NCBI GenBank assembly: GCA_036274675.1 | Contig: DASUFE010000112.1 | Location: 1-27,746, forward strand | Length of the DNA stretch: 27,746 bases | Reading direction: 5' to 3' | DNA from: DASUFE01 sp036274675 | GTDB lineage: Bacteria > Pseudomonadota > Gammaproteobacteria > HTCC5015 | Shown: positions 22,601 to 27,746 of the stretch, in pieces | Layout of the letters: every line of letters begins with the position of its first letter | How positions within the stretch are numbered: the stretch's first letter is position 1 | Program-made: the position numbers and the translations under genes | Notes under the pieces: model-generated | The model's database searches: none | What the model saw: only the letters and a program-made list of their open reading frames with translations | What the model was told of the DNA's origin: nothing

Positions 22601-24508
22601 TTATTGCAGGGGCGGATACGCGTTCTGCAGCAACACGCGGAACCCATCGGGGAACCAGCGGCCCGCGTGCGGGGCGTTCGCCATCGCACCCGTCTTGTAC
22701 GCGGAATTGTACTGGTTGTTCGCCAACGGGTCGCACATCGGATCGTGCCGCTTGGCGGGATCGTTCGGATCCGGCGTGAAGTTCGGATCGCTGACGCCGT
22801 CCGATTCGCCCTGCGGCTTCACCCAGACGTAGGCGTGCACGCCCGTCGCGGGGTTGGCCGTTGGACGGAAGCCGACGCCGCCCGGCTGGTTACACCAGTT
22901 GCCGCGGTGGAAGCGGCGATCGATACGTGACTGGTCGACATAGGTATTCAATACTGTGCTGGTGGATACGGCTGTCGGCCGGTTCGCGCCGCCCCAGCCG
23001 TTGCGGCCGGTGTCGATCAGCATGCCGATACGAGAGGGCGCGCTTTGCTGCGCAATCATCGCATTGCGCCAGTCCTGCACAAATTTCAACTCGGCGATAT
23101 AGTCGTTCCACTCGTAGAATGCCGCCGACTTGATCGGGTTGCCACCTACCGACAGGGTCGCATCCGGCATGAACGGTTCTTCCACCGGCGTAAAGTTGGA
23201 GGTGTTGCTGATAAAGCCCGACACGCTGCCCCAACCCGCGTTTGTCGCCTTGATGACATCTCCAATCAATTTGATGCCGCCCGAGAAGTTGTTGGGCCAG
23301 CCCATCCAGCCGGAGTGCGCGATGTCCAGATAGTTGTAGACGTTGCTCAGGGTCGAGAACTTGTTCAGAGCGTAGGTGATACCTTCCTTGTAGCCGCCCG
23401 TGCCATTCGCTTCCGCGCAGGCAGGAATGCTGAGATTGGTCACCAGGTTCGGCAACGAATCCACTTCCATGATCGTCACGATCCGGATATTACGGTATGC
23501 CGTATCGGACAGAATGTCGTAGATCGCATCGATGTAATCGGTTTTGTAGCGCGCAATACCGTTCTGCGAAACCAACAGCTCGCCGTTGGAGGCCTTGGAC
23601 GAGCAGTCGCGGTTCGGCAGGTCGTAGACCACGAACATGAACAGGTCGGCGCCCTGGGCCACCGCGTTGTCCAGGTGTTCACGCAAGCCGCCCGGGCTCT
23701 GGGTGATCGCGCCGATGCGATCCATCCAAACACCCGTGGGATAGTTTGCCAGAACGGAACCGCCCGTCTCGCCGCGCGCCTTGGCCGACCAAATGGAATC
23801 TACATACCACTTGGTCGAGGCGGCAAAAGGATTGTCCGCGCGGCCGCTGCTGGTTGATGTAGAGCTTGAACTGCTGGAGCTGGACGAACTCGATGATGAG
23901 CTGGAGCTGCTGCTTGACGAGGAGCTGCTCGAAGACGATGAGCTGGAGCTTGAGGAGCTCGAGGAACTGCTGCTTGAGGACGAGCTTGAGCTGCTGCTCG
24001 AAGAACTCGAACTTGATGAGCTGCTGGACGACGAGCTGGAACTTGACGAACTGGAGCTGGATGAACTTGAGGAGCTGCTGCTCGACGAAGAACTGCTCGA
24101 AGATGAGCTGGAACTCGAAGAGCTGCTGGAAGTACCACCAGACCCCGTGCAAGTCGGCGCCATGAAGCTGCCGTCATGCGTTCCCTGGAAGCCGAACGCG
24201 TTTACCGCCGTCTGGCCAGGAGCTGGCAGCTGCCAGCTGCAGCAGTTGGTGAACTGGAAGATCGTGCCGGGACTGGTGCCGGTGCGTGTCGCATTCCATT
24301 GAGCGCCTGCCGTGATCTGCTCAGGGAAGGTCAAGGTCACGGTCCAAGTGCTGAGCGCGGTGGTGCCGGTGTTGGTTACGCTCACGTCCACCTGGAAGAA
24401 GGTGCCGCCGGTGTTGGATGGCGTCGCCGTGCAGGTGTACGCGGCGAATGCCTGGCTGCCGACCATCAGGCCGAGCAGCATTGCCCCTAACTTGATGAAT
24501 GTTCTCAT
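22601..24508 (-). CDS. Secreted GH6 cellobiohydrolase with CBM2-like domain and polyserine linker
   Basis: A 635-aa modular cellulase. A signal peptide (1–22, ending SQAFA) leads to a CBM2-like cellulose-binding domain (about 23–122; VSVTNTGTTALSTWTVTLTF and a Cys pair), then 90 uninterrupted serines (127–216) and a GH6 catalytic domain (about 225–635). The first GH6 signature VVYDLPNRDCSSKASNG contains the catalytic-site Asp of RDC. The second reads MEVDSLPN, with Val where many GH6 enzymes have Pro, as I recall for bacterial exo-type members. The end RMCDP-like segment and WFPDGFRVLLQNAYPPL also resemble exo-acting enzymes, so I favour cellobiohydrolase releasing cellobiose from non-reducing ends. 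GAGGT precedes the ATG at 24508 by ten bases. It is divergent from an aldo/keto reductase. Endoglucanase activity is the alternative. Confidence 0.93.
   Translation of the reverse strand: MRTFIKLGAMLLGLMVGSQAFAAYTCTATPSNTGGTFFQVDVSVTNTGTTALSTWTVTLTFPEQITAGAQWNATRTGTSPGTIFQFTNCCSWQLPAPGQTAVNAFGFQGTHDGSFMAPTCTGSGGTSSSSSSSSSSSSSSSSSSSSSSSSSSSSSSSSSSSSSSSSSSSSSSSSSSSSSSSSSSSSSSSSSSSSSSSSSSSSSSSSSSSSSSSSSSTSTSSGRADNPFAASTKWYVDSIWSAKARGETGGSVLANYPTGVWMDRIGAITQSPGGLREHLDNAVAQGADLFMFVVYDLPNRDCSSKASNGELLVSQNGIARYKTDYIDAIYDILSDTAYRNIRIVTIMEVDSLPNLVTNLSIPACAEANGTGGYKEGITYALNKFSTLSNVYNYLDIAHSGWMGWPNNFSGGIKLIGDVIKATNAGWGSVSGFISNTSNFTPVEEPFMPDATLSVGGNPIKSAAFYEWNDYIAELKFVQDWRNAMIAQQSAPSRIGMLIDTGRNGWGGANRPTAVSTSTVLNTYVDQSRIDRRFHRGNWCNQPGGVGFRPTANPATGVHAYVWVKPQGESDGVSDPNFTPDPNDPAKRHDPMCDPLANNQYNSAYKTGAMANAPHAGRWFPDGFRVLLQNAYPPLQ
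23861..24130 (-). repeat. Coding run for 90 consecutive serines
   Basis: The linker of the GH6 enzyme is encoded by 90 serine codons in a row. All six serine codons occur, about a third are AGC, and no codon is repeated more than three times in succession. The DNA is therefore not a simple tandem repeat even though the protein is a homopolymer. Confidence 0.95.
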
Positions 24509-24538
24509 TGACAGTACCTCGCAAGGTTGAGCGCGGTT

Positions 24539-24570
24539 TTGACGGATGAACCATTGTTCGCGATCGTCAA
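24539..24570. promoter_or_regulatory. Inverted repeat in the GH6 upstream region
   Basis: TTGACG (24539–24544) and CGTCAA (24565–24570) face each other across 20 bp that include TCGCGA. It sits 30–60 bp upstream of the GH6 start codon, where an operator or the promoter would be expected. The arms are only 6 bp, so chance is possible. Confidence 0.25.
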
Positions 24571-24713
24571 ATGGGGTCTAATCGCGTTCCTGGTGCCGGC
24601 AGTGCCGCATTGTTAATCCAGAAGATGCGCTGGCATCAGCCGCAGCAGGTGCCTGCCCACTTTCTGAAGATGCATACTGTCCCCCTCTGAGGAAGCGCGT
24701 ATGGAGGTTACAA

Positions 24714-24732
24714 ACTAGGTGTATTCCCTAGT
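24714..24732. promoter_or_regulatory. 19-bp palindrome ACTAGG-N7-CCTAGT, candidate operator
   Basis: ACTAGG (24714–24719) and CCTAGT (24727–24732) form a perfect inverted repeat with a 7-bp spacer in the 344-bp gap between the divergent GH6 and aldo/keto reductase genes. The size and spacing suit a dimeric helix-turn-helix regulator. Which regulator cannot be seen. Confidence 0.5.
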
Positions 24733-24782
24733 CTCTGGGTATAGGTCGATATATGTGAACTCACTAACATTTCCTGCTTTTT

Positions 24783-24798
24783 TGTGAACCAGTTCACA
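24783..24798. promoter_or_regulatory. Perfect CRP/Vfr-type site TGTGA-N6-TCACA
   Basis: TGTGAACCAGTTCACA matches the CRP consensus halves exactly and is palindromic over seven bases per arm. A weaker copy, TGTGA-N6-TAACA, lies at 24754–24769, 29 bp away. The strong site is centred 62 bp before the aldo/keto reductase start and 282 bp before the GH6 start. If it activates rightward transcription from a class II position, the start would be near 24832. Confidence 0.6.
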
Positions 24799-24852
24799 AA
24801 GTTTACTGGAATAAATATTTCATAAATTAGAATTCATGCGGATGAGGTTGTT

Positions 24853-25836
24853 ATGAAGCAGCGATCGCTGGCTAAAACCGGAGTTGCCGTCAGTGAAATT
24901 GGACTGGGATGTTGGCAGTTTGGAGGCGATTTCGGGCCAATGGACGAAGCGACAGCCTTCGAAATCATGCAGGCCGCGGTGGATAGCGGAATCAATTTTT
25001 TTGACACGGCCGATGTATACGGCGCCGGCCGCAGCGAGGCTCTGATCGGCGAGTTTCTGAGGCAAAGCAAGCAGCCGATTTTCGTGGCGACCAAATTCGG
25101 ACGTAATGCCAAGGTTTATCCAGACAAGTATTCAGAAGCGGCGCTGCGGCGCGCCGTGGATGCCGCCCTGGAACGGCTCAGTCAGGATGCGATCGATCTG
25201 CTGCAGTTGCATTGCGTTCCAATCGGGCTTTTGCGGGAGGCAAAGGTATTCGATTGGCTGCGACGTATCCAGGATGAAGGCCTGATCCGGTATTTCGGCG
25301 CCAGCGTGGAAACCGAGGAAGAGGGAATGCTGTGCCTGCAACAGGAAGGTCTGGTATCCCTGCAAGTCATCGTGAATATTTTCCGTCAGCGCCCGCTGGA
25401 GCAACTGTTACCGGCGGCCAAGGCCCGGGGGGTCGGCATTATTGTGCGGCTACCGCTCGCGAGCGGTCTGTTATCCGGCCGCTACACCCGGGATACGCAT
25501 TTTGCGCCCACCGATCACCGGACTTACAACCGAGACGGGCAGGTCTTCAGTGTCGGTGAAACCTTTGCTGGCCTGACCCTGGAAAAAGGCGTGGCTTTGA
25601 CCGATGAGCTGAAGCGTTATGTGCCTGCGGATATGAGTATGGCGCAGATGGCGCAGCGCTGGCTTCTCGACCATGATGCGGTGACGACGCTCATTACCGG
25701 CGTCAGCAGGCCGGAGCAGGCACGCGAGAATACAGTGGCTTCGGCTTTGGCGCCATTGCCGGCCGATCTGCGCTCAAGGCTGGCGAAATTCTATAGGGAA
25801 GAGGTCAAGCCCCATATCAGGGGTGGCTTCGGTTAA
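24853..25836 (+). CDS. Aldo/keto reductase
   Basis: A 327-aa NADPH-type oxidoreductase with the AKR barrel fold. The catalytic tetrad is visible: Asp51 and Tyr56 in FFDTADVYG, Lys81 in ATKFG and His120 in LLQLHC. LGLGCWQFGG near the N-terminus and ITGVSRPEQARENTVA near the C-terminus are also typical; the latter part binds the cofactor. The ATG at 24853 follows GATGAGG at 24841–24847. It stands alone, divergent from the GH6 cellulase and upstream of tRNA-Val. The substrate could be a sugar aldehyde from cellulose breakdown, but that is only inference from position; members of this family act on many aldehydes. Confidence 0.9.
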   Translation: MKQRSLAKTGVAVSEIGLGCWQFGGDFGPMDEATAFEIMQAAVDSGINFFDTADVYGAGRSEALIGEFLRQSKQPIFVATKFGRNAKVYPDKYSEAALRRAVDAALERLSQDAIDLLQLHCVPIGLLREAKVFDWLRRIQDEGLIRYFGASVETEEEGMLCLQQEGLVSLQVIVNIFRQRPLEQLLPAAKARGVGIIVRLPLASGLLSGRYTRDTHFAPTDHRTYNRDGQVFSVGETFAGLTLEKGVALTDELKRYVPADMSMAQMAQRWLLDHDAVTTLITGVSRPEQARENTVASALAPLPADLRSRLAKFYREEVKPHIRGGFG

Positions 25837-25898
25837 AGCACTGCGCAGAGCAAGTCCGCAGAACTTGCGTTCATAAACTGCGCATGTTAGCTTTTGCG

Positions 25899-25924
25899 CC
25901 CCTTGGGAGCCAAAGTCCAAGGGG
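25899..25924 (+). terminator. Hairpin between the aldo/keto reductase and tRNA-Val
   Basis: CCCCTTGG (25899–25906) pairs with CCAAGGGG (25917–25924), followed by TTAAAT and not by a T-run. It may end the reductase transcript. A poor promoter-like pair, TTGGGA (25903–25908) and TTAAAT (25925–25930), overlaps it and could serve tRNA-Val. Confidence 0.35.
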
Positions 25925-25937
25925 TTAAATCTGGTAC

Positions 25938-26014
25938 AGGCACGTAGCTCAGTTGGTTAGAGCACCACCTTGACATGGTGGGGGTCGTTGGTTCGAGTCC
26001 AATCGTGCCTACCA
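25938..26014 (+). tRNA. tRNA-Val (anticodon GAC)
   Basis: A complete 77-nt cloverleaf. The acceptor AGGCACG pairs with CGTGCCT, the D-arm is GCTC…GAGC, and the anticodon stem CCACC/GGTGG holds the loop TTGACAT with anticodon GAC. The T-arm is GTTGG-TTCGAGT-CCAAT with one G–T pair. CCA is encoded (26012–26014). The first base pair is A–T, which is unusual for tRNA-Val but still paired. Confidence 0.96.
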
Positions 26015-26086
26015 ACGAGTCCACAGATCTATAGCTTTAGCCCTGTATCACGACGGCAGCACGGATAACGGGCTCCAAACAAAGCC
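26011..26086 (+). repeat. Dispersed repeat, right copy (partner at 929–1008)
   Basis: This copy begins at the discriminator base and CCA of tRNA-Val and runs to CCAAACAAAGCC. It matches the left copy through ACCAACGAGTCCA, AGATCT, TGTATCACGACG and CAGCACG. It contains one of the three copies of TCACGACGNCAGCACG (26048–26063). Confidence 0.7.
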
Positions 26087-26330
26087 TCTCAAAAGGCGTT
26101 CCAAACGAAATCTTTTCAGAAGCCGGACGGCAGAATGGCCACCTGGGCCTTCGCCTCCGCGTCACGGCTCAGACACTACAAATAGCGATCATCGCACGAT
26201 CACGACTGCAACACTTCGGCTCCAAACGAACCCCTTATCAGAAGTCGCGCGACACGAATAGCTTTAGCTACTTCATGTCACTCCAAATTCCATTCTGAAT
26301 CCACGCGCTGATATGGCAGCAGACAAGAAA
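26087..26330. repeat. Degenerate repeat spacer between tRNA-Val and the GH5 gene
   Basis: No gene is supported. CCAAACGAA occurs at 26101–26109 and 26222–26230, each followed within a few bases by CTT and TCAGAAG. A block ACAAATAGCGAT near 26180 and GACACGAATAGC near 26250 echo the spacer upstream of rnr. The pieces appear to be worn copies of one repeat family. Confidence 0.5.
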
Positions 26331-26359
26331 TAAAAAAGGGCGGCCTTGCGGCCGCCCTT
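26331..26359 (-). terminator. Rho-independent terminator of the GH5 cellulase gene
   Basis: AAGGGCGGCC (26336–26345) pairs with GGCCGCCCTT (26350–26359) around TTGC. On the minus strand the stem is followed by TTTTTTA, giving a strong intrinsic terminator 46 bp after the stop codon. Confidence 0.9.
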
Positions 26360-26405
26360 AAAGTTTCATCCATGTTTACTGTTAAGAACTCAATGCCTGG
26401 ATGCT

Positions 26406-27746
26406 TTACTGAACATTTCCACTACCGAGCTGGTTGAGCCAGTCAACGGTGAATTGTCCCATGTAGTTATCATAAGTATCCGCGTTGCCGCCATGGAAAC
26501 GCGATTGCGTGGTGCTCTGGCCATTGCCCAGAATGATGAAGTTCTTGTCGACCATAACCGACCGATAGGTCGGCGACCAGTTCCAGGCAACCCAGTGCGC
26601 GTTCGAATGCGAATTGATGTAAGACTTGTACTTGTTGCCGTAGTTCGAAGCCGTGCCTGTCGTTACGTTCGCATCGCTGTTGTTCTCATATCCCCACTCC
26701 GTAAAGATGACCGGATGGAATTGCAGGGTGTAATTCGCCCAGGTGGGGATGCCGCCGCCGGAATGCGCAGGATAGATATGGTTGGCATAGGCGATATTGC
26801 CGCCGCTGAAGAAGGCGTCGGACGAGCTCTGCGGCAGGATCTGGGACCAGGAGGGGCCGCCCGCGATAATCAGATTGTTCGCCGCCGGCCGGTTGGGCAG
26901 GCCGTAGGAGGACCAGTTACCGCTGCGGATGGCATTGACCCAGCCTTGCGCGGTTTGCTGCCAGGACTGCCAGGTACCGCCGCCCGGTTCATTAAAGAGT
27001 TCGAATACCACGTTCGGATGGTTGGCGTAGAGAGCAACCATGCGGTTCCAGAAGTCCGCCGTTTTGGCGCCTTCATTGCCGGTCCAGCCTACACCCACAT
27101 AATGCCAGTCGATGATCGCATAGCGATGTGACTGGACTACTGCGTCGACAGCAGGCTGGATGATTTCACTGATGTAGAAATCAGGTGTCACCAGATCCCA
27201 GCCGTGCTGACCGACTTCATCATTGACCCACGGATGGATGGTCAGACGAACGATATTCGCATTCTTCCACGAGAGATCCTGGAGCCGGTCGATGTAGTCG
27301 TAGATGTTCTGCGAACTCGGCGTTCCACCGGTCATGCCGATCACATAGAAGCCTTTATAGATGGCATGCAGATCGTTAACGGCGACGCCGTGCAGATGCA
27401 CATTACCGACCGAGTTCCGGATATTCGTACCCGAGACGCTCAAGGGCAGCAAGGTACCGCCGGTAGTTGAACTGCTCGAAGAGGAGCTACTGGAGGACGA
27501 GGAGCTGCTGCTCGATGAGCTGGAGCTGCTCGAAGAGCTCGACGAGGACGAACTGCTGGACGATGAGCTGGAACTGCTGCTCGAGGACGAGCTGCTGGAG
27601 CTCGACGAGCTCGAACCGCTGATCGAACCCGCGGAGACCGTCAGCGTCACCTTATCCAGCCGCGCGCCGTCTTCGCGCCGGACGATACGCAGCGTGTGCG
27701 CACCGGCCGACAGATTGCTGAAGGTCGCCGGCGTGATCGTGCCGTA
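26406..27746 (-). CDS. Secreted GH5 cellulase with polyserine linker (N-terminal part beyond the window)
   Basis: The 5' end is cut by the window; 446 residues are visible. The first 44 read as the end of a beta-sandwich module (TFSNLSAGAHTLRIVRREDG, ARLDKVTLTVS), resembling a carbohydrate-binding domain of the CBM6/35 kind. A run of 49 serines follows (visible residues 45–93), then a GH5 (beta/alpha)8 catalytic domain to the C-terminus. The acid/base glutamate is in VVFELFNEPGG and the nucleophile in PVIFTEWGYE; the substrate-site histidine and tryptophan segments DWHYVGVGW and WVAWNWSP are also present. The frame runs open to the edge, so a GTG at 27650 is not the true start. It probably hydrolyses beta-1,4-glucan internally and would cooperate with the GH6 enzyme; mannanase or another GH5 activity is possible. 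Confidence 0.9.
   Translation of the reverse strand, partial: YGTITPATFSNLSAGAHTLRIVRREDGARLDKVTLTVSAGSISGSSSSSSSSSSSSSSSSSSSSSSSSSSSSSSSSSSSSSSSSSSSSSSSSSTTGGTLLPLSVSGTNIRNSVGNVHLHGVAVNDLHAIYKGFYVIGMTGGTPSSQNIYDYIDRLQDLSWKNANIVRLTIHPWVNDEVGQHGWDLVTPDFYISEIIQPAVDAVVQSHRYAIIDWHYVGVGWTGNEGAKTADFWNRMVALYANHPNVVFELFNEPGGGTWQSWQQTAQGWVNAIRSGNWSSYGLPNRPAANNLIIAGGPSWSQILPQSSSDAFFSGGNIAYANHIYPAHSGGGIPTWANYTLQFHPVIFTEWGYENNSDANVTTGTASNYGNKYKSYINSHSNAHWVAWNWSPTYRSVMVDKNFIILGNGQSTTQSRFHGGNADTYDNYMGQFTVDWLNQLGSGNVQ
27468..27614 (-). repeat. Coding run for 49 consecutive serines
   Basis: The linker of the GH5 enzyme is 49 serine codons in mixed TCN and AGY order. Like the longer linker of the GH6 enzyme, the DNA is not a perfect tandem repeat. 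Confidence 0.9.

Noticed and set aside
23861..24130. Serine-linker DNA considered as a CRISPR array or minisatellite
   Set aside because: There are no regularly spaced identical repeats; the period is only the codon and the order is irregular.
23679..24152. Minus-strand frame with a Gln/Phe/Leu-rich product
   Set aside because: It is another reading frame of the serine-linker DNA inside the GH6 gene.
23781..24302. Plus-strand frame encoding a Leu/Glu/Asp-rich protein
   Set aside because: It is the complement of the polyserine linker; the apparent acidic coiled-coil sequence is an artefact of serine codons read in reverse.
27648..27650. GTG as the start of the GH5 gene
   Set aside because: The frame is open to the window edge and the upstream residues look like the end of a folded domain, so the true start is outside.

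Overview
The window is a chromosomal segment from a gammaproteobacterium with moderately high GC content. The evidence is the conserved order rnr–rlmB, then rpsF–rpsR–DUF2232 membrane protein–rplI, then dnaB–alr, together with an aminotransferase divergent from uvrB, which is an arrangement familiar from Pseudomonas and its relatives. Two secreted cellulases with very long polyserine linkers suggest a plant-polymer degrader; such linkers are best known from Cellvibrio, Saccharophagus and Teredinibacter. The genus cannot be fixed from the sequence alone.

Region 1 (1–1306) is the odd left edge. It is AT-rich, carries one unrecognised ORF and a tandem 11-bp repeat, and then meets a short piece that looks like the 3' end of a tRNA (acceptor strand plus CCA). 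It is followed by a degenerate repeat that reappears directly behind the tRNA-Val gene 25 kb away. I read this as the end of an element integrated at a tRNA gene upstream of rnr.

Region 2 (1307–10109) is housekeeping: RNase R, the 23S rRNA methyltransferase RlmB, a 2-Cys peroxiredoxin, the S6/S18/L9 ribosomal operon with its promoter and structured leader, replicative helicase DnaB and alanine racemase. Region 3 (10110–15528) holds a convergent AddB-like nuclease without a partner helicase in view, then galU, tRNA-Asn (whose predicted promoter overlaps the galU stop codon) and rlmI.

Region 4 (15529–19228) is accessory: a cysteine-rich putative lipoprotein, two related small outer-membrane barrel proteins, an AraC-type regulator and, directly upstream of it, the decayed C-terminus of a second AraC-type regulator. 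Three almost identical terminator hairpins punctuate this region.

Region 5 (19229–22519) is an aspartate-type aminotransferase divergent from uvrB. Region 6 (22520–27746) is a cellulose-degradation locus. A GH6 cellobiohydrolase (CBM2-like domain, 90-serine linker, catalytic domain) is divergent from an aldo/keto reductase, and the shared intergenic region contains a perfect TGTGA-N6-TCACA palindrome and a 19-bp inverted repeat. tRNA-Val, a repeat-rich spacer and a GH5 endoglucanase-type enzyme with a 49-serine linker follow; the GH5 gene is cut by the window end. The two secreted cellulases would act together outside the cell, and the CRP-like site offers a plausible catabolite-control point. 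I found no CRISPR array, transposase or integrase.
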